Source: JBBIQS01 sp037442205 (GTDB taxonomy: Bacteria > Myxococcota > Myxococcia > Myxococcales > UBA5297). From it: a DNA stretch of 64,000 nt. Positions 54,825-63,638 of this stretch are shown piece after piece (position 1 is the first letter of the stretch; every line of letters begins with the position of its first letter). Below the pieces are notes generated by a model. That model did no database searches and had not been told where the DNA came from. It worked only from the letters and a program-made list of their open reading frames with translations. Both the position numbers and the translations under genes were made by a program. The stretch lies in assembly GCA_037442205.1 (NCBI GenBank), contig JBBIQS010000007.1, positions 1 through 64,000 of the forward strand. Direction: 5' to 3'.

Positions 54825-57731
54825 ATGGAGGATGCCGCGGTGATTCCGAAGCTCAGCCAGGAGCTGCTGGCGTATGGCGCGCTTCCAGCGCAGATCGTCG
54901 ACCCCTTCGACGATTCGCCGCGGGTACTCGGCTACCTCGATCTCCTCCGAAAGAGCGACGACGACTGGCGCACGCCAGTGGTCCTCGAGCACGAGCGCGT
55001 GCCTCGGGTGTTCGTGTTCGACGGGCGCCAGGGGGTCGAGCCGTCCGTCGTCGATGGGTGGTGCCGACGGGTCCTCCTGCGAGGCGATCCCGCCTATACC
55101 GCGATTGTTCGTCCAGGCCGAGTCGACGTGCTCTCCTTCAACCTCACGGTGAAGGGAGTCTCGTACACGCCCGAGGCAATACCGAGGGGCACTGCTGGGC
55201 TGGCCCGCTTCATTCAGAGTGTCCGGAGCGGCGCCGCCGAGCTTCCCAGGCGGGAATACCTGAAGGAGCTGCTGTTCGAATCGATGCAGCAAGCCGTCCG
55301 GCTGGGAGTCAGCCCACTCGACGCCATTTCGTTGGTCGGCTGGGGGCTTTTCTGGAGATTCCTCGTCGACCGGGAGCTCCTCATCGGTCTCGCGCCAGGA
55401 GACCTCGCGGACGGTGCATCCACGTGGACTGACTGCCTGTCCACCAAGCCGCGCGCGCTCCAGACGCTGAAGTGGCTCGAGGACACCTTCAATGGTGGTC
55501 TGTTGCCGTTCGAGAGGAAACCGAAGGACTTTCCCTCAGAGGTATTCTCGAAGGTCCTCGGCAACATCGCTGCGGGGGCGACGTCCACCGGCCAGCTTCG
55601 CCTGCCGACGGACTGGAACGAGATCGATTTCTCGCAGGTTCCGGTCGGCCTGCTCAGCGAGGTTTACGAGGCGTTCGCCCACAAGGTCGACCCCGACGCG
55701 GATCAGGAGAGCGTCCACTACACCCCGCGCCACATCGCCGAGTTCGTGGTGGCCGAAACGCTCGACGCGATCGACGTGGAACGCCCCCGGGTGCTCGATC
55801 CGGCTGCCGGCGCCGGCGTGTTCCTGATCGCCGCCTTCCGGCATCTGGTGCGGAGGGAGTGGGAGCGGACGGGGAAGCGCCCGGCGCGTCGGGCGATCCG
55901 CCGGATCCTCAATGGGCAACTCGCGGCCTTCGACAAGGACGAGCGTGCGCTCCGCCTCGCGCGACTCGGCCTGTATCTCACCGCGCTCGAGCTCGATCCG
56001 AAGCCCCAGCCCATCGACGACCTGAGGTTCGATGACCTCAGTGGCGTGCTGCGCCCGCGGGAGGAGGAGGACGGCAGCCTGGCCAGGGTCACGGCCGAAT
56101 TCGCGGGTCGATTCGATGCAGTCGTTGGCAATCCCCCCTGGACCGCCAAGAAGAAGGGCGTCGAGGCGAAGCGCCGATGGGTGGCCGCCACCGGTGAGGC
56201 GGTGCGTGCCCGACTCGGACCGGGCGCGGCGACCTTCGACCTGCCGGACACCAATCCAGACCTTCCGTTCCTCTGGCGGGCCGGAGAGTGGGCGAAGCCC
56301 GGCGGGCGGATCGCCCTCGTCCTCCACGCCCGGTGGCTCTTCGGTCTCTCCGACCGCTTCGTCGAGTCGCGGCGGGACATCTTCACCGCGTTCAACGTGA
56401 CCGGAATCCTCAATGGCGCGGCGCTCCGCCTGACGGAGGTCTGGCCCAACGTAACCGCCTCTTTTTGCCTCGTATTCGCACGTAACGACCCGGCTCATTC
56501 GGACGGCGCCTTCCACTTCGTCAGTCCGTTCGTCGAGGAGCAGAGGGCGAGGAATCAGACGGTCCTGCGGATTGACTGGGGTGACTCCGAGGTCGTCCGT
56601 TACGAGGAGGTGCGGACCGCTCCCTGGAGCCTGAAGTCGCGGTTTCGCGGCGACCGGCTTGCCCGGCGCGCCTTGGAATCGGTCATGGCCGCTGGCGAGC
56701 CGCTCAAGGAGCACCTCAACCGACTGAAGCCGGGGCTTCGATTCTGCAACGGATACCAGGTGGGAGGAGGGGCCGGCACGCAGCGGTCGGCGGCAGCACT
56801 TCATGACTTGCCCGATCTGAAAGGCTACCAGGGCAACGCGTTCCTGCTCGACCCCTCTGCGCTGCCGCGCTTCCGAAGGGGAACGCTGCTCTTCCCTCGG
56901 GATCGAGCGAACTACGATCCACCGCTGTTGCTCGTTCGAAAGGCGATCCCAGCCGAACCGCTTCATCCACGCTCGATGCGGTCCGTCTCGGCGGTGGCTT
57001 TCCATGAGTCGTTTCATGGTCTCTCGTTTTCGGAGGTGGCGCGCGGACCGGATCGCGCCCGGCTTCTGCAGCTGCTACTTCAATCCCGGCTCGGCCCGTT
57101 CGTGTCGCTCATGACGGACGCGCATTTCGGCGTCGAGTGGGAATCGATCTACCTGGAGAGCCTCGACTTCTTTCCCGTCGTACCGCTCGACCGGCTCGCC
57201 TCACCCCAGCTCGAGACCATGCGCGGCCTGTCGAAGGCCTTGGAGAAAGGCCTCGACGAAGCTCTGTTCGAGGAGTTGAACGCCTTCGTTTTCGATCTCT
57301 ACGACCTTGGCCTCCCAGAGCGAGAGGCCATCGTCGACACGCTCGAGACGCGGGGGCCGACGCCGGGCTCGATCGCGCGCTCCGCGAAGCCTCCGGCGGA
57401 AGGTGAGCGGGCCAAGTTCCTGGAGACACTTAGGAATTCATTGGGCGACGTCCTCGATGCGTCGGGCCTCCGCGCGGCCGTCGCGGAGGTGCCGGTCCAG
57501 CAGGTGCCGTGGCGCGTGCTCTCCATCGCGACCCGCGCCACGCCGAAGGCGCAACCTCCGATGGACGAGCTGCTCGCCGCGGCGGACGAGCAGGGCGCCA
57601 GCCTCGTCGTGCTTCCGACGGGCGACGGCCACGTGTTCGTCGGGCTTCCAGATCGGTATCGCCACTGGACGCGAACCCAGGCGCGCCTGCTGGCCTCGGA
57701 CCTGCTCGCGGGGCCTCTCGGTGATGTCTAA
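54825..57731 (+). CDS. N6-adenine DNA methyltransferase of a two-gene restriction-type module
   Basis: A 968-aa SAM-dependent DNA methyltransferase. Motif I is DPAAGAGVFL (Asp325), and motif IV is NPPW (Asn436-Trp439), the signature of N6-adenine or N4 amino-methyltransferases. The N-terminal 320 residues (VIPKLSQELLAYGALPAQI...) are helical and unrecognised; the C-terminus (about 560-968) is probably target recognition. The size fits Type IIG/PglX-like enzymes, but the nuclease is in the next gene. Start: ATG 54825 or GTG 54840, the latter with GGAGG at 8 nt; I keep ATG 54825 but regard both as possible. Its stop overlaps the nuclease start by 8 bp. Confidence 0.88.
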   Translation: MEDAAVIPKLSQELLAYGALPAQIVDPFDDSPRVLGYLDLLRKSDDDWRTPVVLEHERVPRVFVFDGRQGVEPSVVDGWCRRVLLRGDPAYTAIVRPGRVDVLSFNLTVKGVSYTPEAIPRGTAGLARFIQSVRSGAAELPRREYLKELLFESMQQAVRLGVSPLDAISLVGWGLFWRFLVDRELLIGLAPGDLADGASTWTDCLSTKPRALQTLKWLEDTFNGGLLPFERKPKDFPSEVFSKVLGNIAAGATSTGQLRLPTDWNEIDFSQVPVGLLSEVYEAFAHKVDPDADQESVHYTPRHIAEFVVAETLDAIDVERPRVLDPAAGAGVFLIAAFRHLVRREWERTGKRPARRAIRRILNGQLAAFDKDERALRLARLGLYLTALELDPKPQPIDDLRFDDLSGVLRPREEEDGSLARVTAEFAGRFDAVVGNPPWTAKKKGVEAKRRWVAATGEAVRARLGPGAATFDLPDTNPDLPFLWRAGEWAKPGGRIALVLHARWLFGLSDRFVESRRDIFTAFNVTGILNGAALRLTEVWPNVTASFCLVFARNDPAHSDGAFHFVSPFVEEQRARNQTVLRIDWGDSEVVRYEEVRTAPWSLKSRFRGDRLARRALESVMAAGEPLKEHLNRLKPGLRFCNGYQVGGGAGTQRSAAALHDLPDLKGYQGNAFLLDPSALPRFRRGTLLFPRDRANYDPPLLLVRKAIPAEPLHPRSMRSVSAVAFHESFHGLSFSEVARGPDRARLLQLLLQSRLGPFVSLMTDAHFGVEWESIYLESLDFFPVVPLDRLASPQLETMRGLSKALEKGLDEALFEELNAFVFDLYDLGLPEREAIVDTLETRGPTPGSIARSAKPPAEGERAKFLETLRNSLGDVLDASGLRAAVAEVPVQQVPWRVLSIATRATPKAQPPMDELLAAADEQGASLVVLPTGDGHVFVGLPDRYRHWTRTQARLLASDLLAGPLGDV

Positions 57732-58386
57732 GCGCTCCTCCCTCGCCGTCCCCCCGCCGTCCCGGGTGGAGCCGGAGCCCGACATCTCCCACGCCCACAA
57801 GCGCGCCATCGAGGGCGCGCTGCGATGGGCGTGGAAGGAGCTCGCCGCCAACAAGCCGGAGGTGCTTCGGAAGGGCGCCGAGGAGCAAATCACCTACGAG
57901 CTCGCGTCGCTGCTGAATCATCGACCGAAGGGCCGCCGTCGCGCGCCGGGTCTGAGCGATTTCGAAACCGTGATTCGCGGCGAGAGCCAGAAGGCTTCGG
58001 ATGGCCGGCTGAAGAAGATGCCGGACCTCACCTTTCGGCCGCCCGTGTACCGGGGCGTCACCAACACCTCGCACTGGGGCTGGTTCGTCGAAGCCAAACT
58101 CATCGGCGGGACAGCCACAGTCACGAAGTACTGCCAAAACGGCGTCCAGCGCTTCGCCACCGGCGAGTACGCTGCCCGCGTTCCGTCCGGTCTGATGCTG
58201 GCTTACGTGCGCGACGGTCAGCAGCCGGTCGCTGCGCTCACACCCCATTTGCCAATCTATAACGCGAAGGATCTCATTCCAGGGCCGACCAACGACACCT
58301 GCTTGTCCAGCCATCCAAGGGGGGCACTCAAGCCAAACGCTTGTGTCGTCATCAACCTCTTCCATCTCTGGTTGCTGGTCGCATGA
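57724..58386 (+). CDS. PD-(D/E)xK-type nuclease, partner of the methyltransferase
   Basis: A 220-aa protein. Residues 100-101 (PD in KKMPDLTFRP) and Glu123-x-Lys125 (FVEAKLI) form a PD...ExK nuclease active-site pattern, about 22 residues apart, and an upstream Glu54/Glu55 (EEQITYEL) could complete it. A Q/G/Y patch follows (CQNGVQRFATGEYA). Many restriction nucleases look like this. It starts inside the methyltransferase stop codon (ATGTCTAA), so the two are tightly coupled. Sequence specificity cannot be read. I infer it is the cleaving partner; there is no direct evidence. Confidence 0.72.
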   Translation: MSKRSSLAVPPPSRVEPEPDISHAHKRAIEGALRWAWKELAANKPEVLRKGAEEQITYELASLLNHRPKGRRRAPGLSDFETVIRGESQKASDGRLKKMPDLTFRPPVYRGVTNTSHWGWFVEAKLIGGTATVTKYCQNGVQRFATGEYAARVPSGLMLAYVRDGQQPVAALTPHLPIYNAKDLIPGPTNDTCLSSHPRGALKPNACVVINLFHLWLLVA

Positions 58387-58410
58387 CTCTGCAAGCCCGG
58401 GACGAGAAGC

Positions 58411-58584
58411 ATGGCTGACACGAAGGACAATTCCGGCTGGGCCGACCACGAGCGCGAGCAGCGCCGCGCCTGGCTCAAGCTCACCCCTCGCCAGCGCTTG
58501 GATTGGCTCTGGCAGGCACGGCTGTTCGCGGCGCGCGCCGAAGAGGCCCGCCGGCGCGGCAGCGAAAACCCCAGCAATCAGTAG
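58411..58584 (+). CDS. Small LTPRQRLDWL protein (antitoxin-like helix pair)
   Basis: A 57-aa protein: MADTKDNSGWADHEREQR, then LKLTPRQRLDWLWQARLFAARAEEARRR. Short proteins with a 'LTPxQRLxWL' core are common near toxin-antitoxin and restriction loci; the role here is inferred. It lies 24 bp after the nuclease gene and overlaps the TonB gene's 3' end on the other strand by 7 bp. A second, partial copy is at 54385-54588. No strong ribosome-binding site is seen (GAGAAGC precedes ATG 58411). Confidence 0.55.
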   Translation: MADTKDNSGWADHEREQRRAWLKLTPRQRLDWLWQARLFAARAEEARRRGSENPSNQ

Positions 58585-58631
58585 AGCTTGAGCAGCCGGG
58601 CCTTGCACTTGAACTGCGGATGGGTCGGGTC
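58429..58631. repeat. Right 203-bp direct repeat flanking the methyltransferase module
   Basis: Partner of 54433-54635, same orientation, about 94% identical. The repeat pair lies about 4.0 kb apart and brackets the methyltransferase and nuclease genes. Confidence 0.85.
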
Positions 58632-59879
58632 GGCGACCTCGAAGCTGTCCGGGTTCTCGATATCGCCGCGCATCATCCCGGTGAAGGCTCCGGCGCCTAT
58701 CAGCAGCGCCCGAGTGGCGGGATCGACGTCCTTGAGCTTGCGCCAGTAGACGATCTTGCCGGTGAACGCCCACTCGCTCTTGAGGCCGCTCTCGTGGATG
58801 CCGGCCCCCTTCTCCGGCGGCGGGGGTAGCAGGCTCAGCGCCCCGGGCGCCACGCCCAGCACGAAGGTGTCGTAGGCCGGATTCCCCGAGCCCTGGACCA
58901 GCCGCGCCTCGAGCAGCGTCCCCAGCTTGTCCTGCGACAGCTCGACGATGGCCACCAGCCCGTCGGTGAACTTGCCGTCGAAGAAGTCCCGGGCCATCCG
59001 CTGCATGTCCATGGTCAACTTCATGTTCCAAGCCGGCGACTGGTTTTGTTTCCCCTGGCTGGGCATCGCCTGGGCGTTGCGCGCCAGCGGGGTGTCCTCG
59101 TCGAGGGCGATGTTCTTCTCCGGCTGCTCGCCGGCGGCGTAGGGGTTGCCGCTCTTGCCGTAGCTCTCGGCCCCGGCGATCCAGGCCCGGGCCAGATCCT
59201 TGAACATGTTTCCGGAGAGCATCTGGTTGACGCCCTTCTCGGCTTCCTTCTCCATGGCGCCGCCCAGGTCGTGGAAGTAGCCGTCGACATTGCCCAATTC
59301 CACGCGCGCCGCCGCCCCGTCTTCCTGGGCCCAGCCCTGGACCTTCTGCTGGACCTCGTACCCCTCCTGCGCCTTGAGCGCCTCGGGATCCGGATAGCCG
59401 CCGGGCTCGTTGCGCAGCAGCGTCCCGCGGTCGCCGGGGCCGGAGCGGGCCGCCCAGTCCGAGACCGCGCCCGACGGCGACAGGGTCAGCGCCCGCGGCA
59501 GGTCGCTGGGCACTCCGCTGGCATCGGATTGGCCAGGGGCGGCGGGGGCTTGGGCCTCGAGGTTGCCGCGGGAGGGCTCGGACTTGCCGGAGCCATCGCC
59601 GCCGCCCGAAGGAGCGCTCGGTCGTACTGCCTGCGCGGAGGGCGGCTGCCTGCTCGGCGGCTTCGCGGGCGTCGGCCGCGGCGTCCCCAGGTCGATGGCC
59701 GGGGGCTTTGGTGCCGACGGCGGCGCCGGCGGCGGAGGCGGCTGGACGTAGCGGATCTCGACCTCCACCTCGGAGGGAGCCTCCCTCGGGCGGGGGGCCA
59801 GCCGGAGCATGGCGATGAGCAGCGCCGCGTGGAGGGCCAGCGAGATCAGAAGCGCGCGGCTGCGGCGGTCCAGCTTCAT
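58578..59879 (-). CDS. TonB/AgmX-like C-terminal protein
   Basis: A 433-aa protein: one N-terminal membrane helix (about 10-27, LLISLALHAALLIAML), a proline-rich stretch (about 45-95), a helical region and a C-terminal beta-domain (about 300-433, VAIVELSQDKLGTLLEARLV, ...PDSFEVADPTHPQFKC). The arrangement resembles TonB- and AgmX-type energy-coupling proteins of myxobacteria, but the C-terminal TonB motif is weak. It is probably an envelope protein. Its 3' end overlaps the small plus-strand gene by 7 bp and supplies part of the direct repeat. Confidence 0.75.
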   Translation of the reverse strand: MKLDRRSRALLISLALHAALLIAMLRLAPRPREAPSEVEVEIRYVQPPPPPAPPSAPKPPAIDLGTPRPTPAKPPSRQPPSAQAVRPSAPSGGGDGSGKSEPSRGNLEAQAPAAPGQSDASGVPSDLPRALTLSPSGAVSDWAARSGPGDRGTLLRNEPGGYPDPEALKAQEGYEVQQKVQGWAQEDGAAARVELGNVDGYFHDLGGAMEKEAEKGVNQMLSGNMFKDLARAWIAGAESYGKSGNPYAAGEQPEKNIALDEDTPLARNAQAMPSQGKQNQSPAWNMKLTMDMQRMARDFFDGKFTDGLVAIVELSQDKLGTLLEARLVQGSGNPAYDTFVLGVAPGALSLLPPPPEKGAGIHESGLKSEWAFTGKIVYWRKLKDVDPATRALLIGAGAFTGMMRGDIENPDSFEVADPTHPQFKCKARLLKLY

Positions 59880-59985
59880 GGGGAAAAGCTACGCTCCGTC
59901 GCCGCGCCGCATCAAGCACCGCCCTGCCGCCGCCGGAGTGGCCGCGCTCTGAGTGCGTCAACAACGCCCGTTTGGGTGTTTTGAT

Positions 59986-60014
59986 TTCACTGATAGTCCA
60001 AGTTTGTACATAAT
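59986..60014 (+). promoter_or_regulatory. Candidate sigma-70-like promoter of the kinase-ODP operon
   Basis: TTCACT (59986-59991) and CATAAT (60009-60014) with a 17-bp spacer lie in an AT-rich island within otherwise GC-rich DNA, about 57 bp before ATG 60071. This is the best promoter candidate in the window. Confidence 0.5.
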
Positions 60015-60070
60015 TGCCTGTCTGCGCGGGGGCGATCCTCGCCGCAGGTGCCCACGGGCGGGACCAGGTC

Positions 60071-61126
60071 ATGAAAGGCGGCGTCACAGCGCTCAGCGGC
60101 GAGGGTGGAGCAGCCGCGAGCGACGACGGCGGGATTCTCGACGGCTTGCCGGTAGCGGTCCTTCGGGTTCGCTCCGACGGCCTGGTCGAGTACGCCAACC
60201 GCTGCGCCCGCGAGGTGCTGGGCAGGGATCCCTCGGGCAAGGACGTCGGCCAGCTGCTGGCGCCTCTGCCGCGGCTGATGGCCGGGGGCGGTCCGGGGAC
60301 GAGCGACCTGCGCGCCTCGATCGCGGTCCGCGACGAGGCCGGGCAGGACCGCCGCTACGGCTTCCAGCTCTCGCCGATGGACTCCCGCGGCCGGGTGCTG
60401 CTGGTCTTCCAGGACATCACGCGGGTCGAGCAGTTGCGCGCCGAGCGCGACCGGCTGATGCAGATGGCGGCGGTGGGCTCGGTGCTGCCCTCGCTGCTAC
60501 ACGAGATCAAGAACCCGCTGGCGGCGATCACCGCCGCGGTCGAGGTGCTGGTCGAGGAGGCGCCGCCGGGCGAGCTGCAGGACCGGCTCCACGGAGTGCT
60601 GCAGGAGTCGCGGCGGATGGCGCTGACGCTGGAGGGCGTGGGGCGGGTCCAGCGCGAGGCCCGCAGCGCCCGCGCCCACCCCATCGATCACGCGGTGAGC
60701 GAGGCCTGCCTGGTGCTCGAGCCCAAGGCCCTGTCCAAGAAGGTGGCGCTGCGGGCCGAAGTCCCGACCATGCCGCTGCTGCCCTTCGACCCGGCCACCA
60801 TCCGCGCGGTGGTCTTCAACCTGGTGATGAACGCCATCAACGCCACCCCGGCCGGCGGCGAGGTCGTGGTCTCGGCCCGCCTCGACTCGGCCCCCGGCGC
60901 CTTCCGGCTCAAGGTGGTCGACAACGGCCAGGGGATGGAGCCCGAGGTGCTGGCCCGCTGCCGCGAGCTGTTCTTCACCACCCGCGCCAACGGCTCGGGA
61001 ATCGGGCTGGCGCTGTGCTCGAACATCGCCGAGGGCGCCGGCGGCACCCTTTCCGTCGAGTCGACCCGGGGCGCGGGCACCTCGGTCGAGCTGATGCTCC
61101 CGCTCTACCTTCCGGAGACGCGCTGA
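60071..61126 (+). CDS. PAS-domain sensor histidine kinase
   Basis: A 351-aa soluble kinase. PAS-like N-terminal domain (about 20-135, DGLPVAVLRVRSDGLVEYANR), dimerisation domain with phospho-acceptor His144 (LLHEIKNPLAAI), and ATPase domain with FNLVMNAINATPAGG, DNGQGMEP and SGIGLALC. It has no membrane helices. It is the first gene of a tightly packed operon and its stop TGA overlaps the next start by one base (TGATG). It probably phosphorylates the REC-DUF4388 protein encoded two genes downstream. Confidence 0.88.
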   Translation: MKGGVTALSGEGGAAASDDGGILDGLPVAVLRVRSDGLVEYANRCAREVLGRDPSGKDVGQLLAPLPRLMAGGGPGTSDLRASIAVRDEAGQDRRYGFQLSPMDSRGRVLLVFQDITRVEQLRAERDRLMQMAAVGSVLPSLLHEIKNPLAAITAAVEVLVEEAPPGELQDRLHGVLQESRRMALTLEGVGRVQREARSARAHPIDHAVSEACLVLEPKALSKKVALRAEVPTMPLLPFDPATIRAVVFNLVMNAINATPAGGEVVVSARLDSAPGAFRLKVVDNGQGMEPEVLARCRELFFTTRANGSGIGLALCSNIAEGAGGTLSVESTRGAGTSVELMLPLYLPETR

Positions 61127-61881
61127 TGGCCGGCCTGCTCTACGCCGCCGACGGGCACAAGAACGTCCAGCTCGACCCGCCGGCGCTCGGCTGCGCGGCG
61201 ATGCCCGCCAACCTCTACCTGATCGTCGATGGTGACCGCGGGATGATCCTCGACCCCGGCGGAAACCACAGCTACGGCCAGGCCCTGCGCGACACCCAGG
61301 CCCACCTCGGCCAGGGACAGCTGTCGAGCATCTTTCTGTCGCACCAGGATCCGGACGTGGTGGCGGCCATCAACGGCTGGCTGCTGGCCACCCAGGCCAC
61401 CGCCTACATCTCGCAGCTGTGGATGCGCTTCGTGCCCCACTTCGGGCTCGACGCGCTGCTGCTCGACCGGCTGTCGCCGATCCCGGACTCGGGGATGGCG
61501 CTCGCCCTCGGCTGCCGCCAGCTGCTGTTTTTGCCCGCCCACTTCCTCCACTCCCCGGGCAACTTCCAGGTCTACGACCCGACCTCCCGCATCCTCTTCA
61601 GCGGCGACCTGGGGGCCAGCATCGGGGCGCCCTGGGAGAAGGTGGACGACTTCGACGCCCACATCCCGTACATGGTCGGCTTCCACCAGCGCTACCTGGC
61701 CAGCAATCGCACCCTGCGCCGGTGGGTGGCGATGGTCCGCGAGCTGGACATCGAGGTCATCGCCCCCCAGCACGGCGCCTTGCTGATCGGGCGGCCGCTG
61801 GTCGAGCGCTTCCTCGACTGGTGTCTGCAGCTGCCGTGTGGAGTAGACCTGCTCGACGATGTCTACCGGGTGCCGAAATGA
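61126..61881 (+). CDS. ODP-type di-iron metallo-beta-lactamase-fold sensor protein
   Basis: A 251-aa protein of the metallo-beta-lactamase fold, close to the flavodiiron/ODP (oxygen-binding di-iron) group. The metal-site motif is LSHQDPDVV (HxxxD replacing HxExDH), with HFLHSPGNF, FSGDLGAS and APQHGALL supplying further His and Asp ligands. ODP domains bind oxygen at a di-iron site and signal in chemotaxis-like systems. No flavin domain is present. It sits between the kinase and the response regulator, so I infer an oxygen or redox input to this pathway. ATG 61126 shares one base with the kinase stop. Confidence 0.82.
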   Translation: MAGLLYAADGHKNVQLDPPALGCAAMPANLYLIVDGDRGMILDPGGNHSYGQALRDTQAHLGQGQLSSIFLSHQDPDVVAAINGWLLATQATAYISQLWMRFVPHFGLDALLLDRLSPIPDSGMALALGCRQLLFLPAHFLHSPGNFQVYDPTSRILFSGDLGASIGAPWEKVDDFDAHIPYMVGFHQRYLASNRTLRRWVAMVRELDIEVIAPQHGALLIGRPLVERFLDWCLQLPCGVDLLDDVYRVPK

Positions 61882-62819
61882 CTCCCGCTTCCTATCGAGT
61901 GCTGGTGGTCGAGGACGAGGCCACGCTGCGCGAGTCGGTGGTGCGCGGGCTGTCGCGGCTCGAGGGCGTGGAGGTGGTGGGCGCCGGGAGCGTGGCCGAG
62001 GCGCTGCGGCTGCTCGACGAACGGGAGCCGGCGGTGGTGGTCTCTGACATCGACCTGCCCGACCGCTCGGGCATCGAGCTGTTGGGCGAGCTGGGGGCGC
62101 GCCAGATGCGGGCCCACGTGATCTTCGTCTCGGCCTTCGTCAAGGCCTACAAGGCCCAGATCCCTCCCCGGGCCGACGCAGAGATCCACGAGAAGCCGCT
62201 GCCGATCGAGAAGCTGCGGGCCCTGGTGCGCGACCGGCTGGGCGGGCCGGCCGAGGTGGCCGCGCCCTTCGGCATCGCCGACTACCTGCAGCTGGCCGGG
62301 ATGGGGCGGCACTCGGTGGCGCTGGAAGTGAGCGGGTCGCGCGGCGCGGGGCGGGTGGTGGTGGTCTCCGGCGAGATGTGGAGCGCCGACGACGCCCAGG
62401 GCGGCGGGCTGGAGGCCTTCCGCCGGCTGCTGTTCGACAAGGAGGCCTCGGTCAGGGTGGCCACCCTGCGCGGCGAGCCCGGGACCCGCAACCTGGTCGG
62501 CAGCTGCGAGGAGGTGCTGCTGGACTCGGCGCGGGCCTTCGACGAGGGCGGGAGCGGCGGCCAGGGCGACCTGCTGCCTGAGCTGGGGTTCGAGGATCCG
62601 CCGGCCCCGCCCCAGGCGCCCCCGGCCGAGAGCGAGGACGAGCGCTTCGCGCGCCTCTGGGACGAGGGCGTGAAGGCCACCCTGGAGCGGCGCCTGGCCG
62701 ATGCCCTCCAGGCCTTCCGCGCCGCCCAGGCGCTGCGGCCGACAGACAAGGGCGTGGAAGCCAACATCCGCCGCCTCGAGCAGCTCGGGGCGGCGCAGCC
62801 TGCGACGAAGGGGAGCTGA
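61878..62819 (+). CDS. Response regulator with REC and DUF4388 (PATAN) domains
   Basis: A 313-aa protein. The receiver domain (about 1-120) has acidic residues Glu12/Asp13, phospho-acceptor Asp57 (VVSDIDLPD) and the conserved Lys near 104 (HEKPLP). The following region (about 130-200, APFGIADYLQLAGMGRHS, SGEMWSADD) matches DUF4388/PATAN, an output domain known in cyanobacterial phototaxis and myxobacterial regulators. The C-terminal part is a tetratricopeptide-like helical segment (about 270-313). It overlaps the ODP gene by 4 bp. Downstream targets are unknown; the next gene is ParA-like. Confidence 0.9.
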   Translation: MTPASYRVLVVEDEATLRESVVRGLSRLEGVEVVGAGSVAEALRLLDEREPAVVVSDIDLPDRSGIELLGELGARQMRAHVIFVSAFVKAYKAQIPPRADAEIHEKPLPIEKLRALVRDRLGGPAEVAAPFGIADYLQLAGMGRHSVALEVSGSRGAGRVVVVSGEMWSADDAQGGGLEAFRRLLFDKEASVRVATLRGEPGTRNLVGSCEEVLLDSARAFDEGGSGGQGDLLPELGFEDPPAPPQAPPAESEDERFARLWDEGVKATLERRLADALQAFRAAQALRPTDKGVEANIRRLEQLGAAQPATKGS

Positions 62820-62822
62820 GTC

Positions 62823-63638
62823 ATGGGTGCGACGGTGTGCGTGACGAGCCAGAAGGGCGGCGTGGGCAAGACCACGGTGGCGCTCAACCTGGCGACGGCG
62901 CTGGCGGAGAAGGGGCGGCGGGTGCTGCTCGTCGACCTCGATCCGCAGGGCGGCGTGGGGCTGGCGCTGGCCCGGCAGGACACGGCGCTGATCGGATTGG
63001 CTGAGGTCCTGCTCGGGCAGGCGCCGCCGGAGCAGGCGGTGCTGGCGACCCGGCTGGCGGGGCTGTCGCTGTTGCCGCGCGGGCGGCTCGACCCGGTGGA
63101 CGTGTGCAGCTTCGAGCAGGTGCTGCACCAGCCCGGCCGGCTGGGCGCCCTGCTGGCTCCGCTCAAGGGGAAGTTCGACTACCTGGTGGCGGACACGCCC
63201 TCGGGGCTGGGGCTGCCCACCCGCGCCGCGCTGGCGACCTCCGATTTCGTGCTGGTGCCGGTGCAGGCCGAGGCACTGGCCCTGCGCTCGATCCACCAGG
63301 TGCTGCGGGTGATCGAGCACGTGCGGGCGAACGAGAACCCCAAGCTCAACCTGCTGGGGCTCTTGCTGACCATGCTCGAGCTCAAGAAGGAGCACTCCCG
63401 CAACGTGGCCGAGACGCTGTGGGGCGGATTCGAGGCGGTGCTGGAAACCACCGTGCCCCGGGCCGAGGTCTTCCAGCAGGCGAGCGCGAAGGGGCTGCCG
63501 CTGTCGCTGCTGGGCGGGCCGGCCTCGCCCGAGGCGCGGCGCTTCGAGCTGTTGGCGGCCGAGGTGGAGCAGGCGATTTCGAATTGGAGCAATGCGAATG
63601 GATCCGAAGCGCAGCGACTCGAGCGCCAGCTCTTCTGA
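62823..63638 (+). CDS. ParA/MinD-like ATPase
   Basis: A 271-aa deviant Walker ATPase. Walker A' is KGGVGKTT near the start (residues 11-18), a Walker B region is LLVDLDPQGG, and further on it has ADTPSGLGLPTR. ParA-like proteins position chromosomes, plasmids or cell-surface machinery; orphan members organise chemosensory arrays. It follows the response regulator after 3 bp and overlaps the next gene by 41 bp, so it is part of the same operon. I infer a role in localising this signalling module. Confidence 0.92.
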   Translation: MGATVCVTSQKGGVGKTTVALNLATALAEKGRRVLLVDLDPQGGVGLALARQDTALIGLAEVLLGQAPPEQAVLATRLAGLSLLPRGRLDPVDVCSFEQVLHQPGRLGALLAPLKGKFDYLVADTPSGLGLPTRAALATSDFVLVPVQAEALALRSIHQVLRVIEHVRANENPKLNLLGLLLTMLELKKEHSRNVAETLWGGFEAVLETTVPRAEVFQQASAKGLPLSLLGGPASPEARRFELLAAEVEQAISNWSNANGSEAQRLERQLF

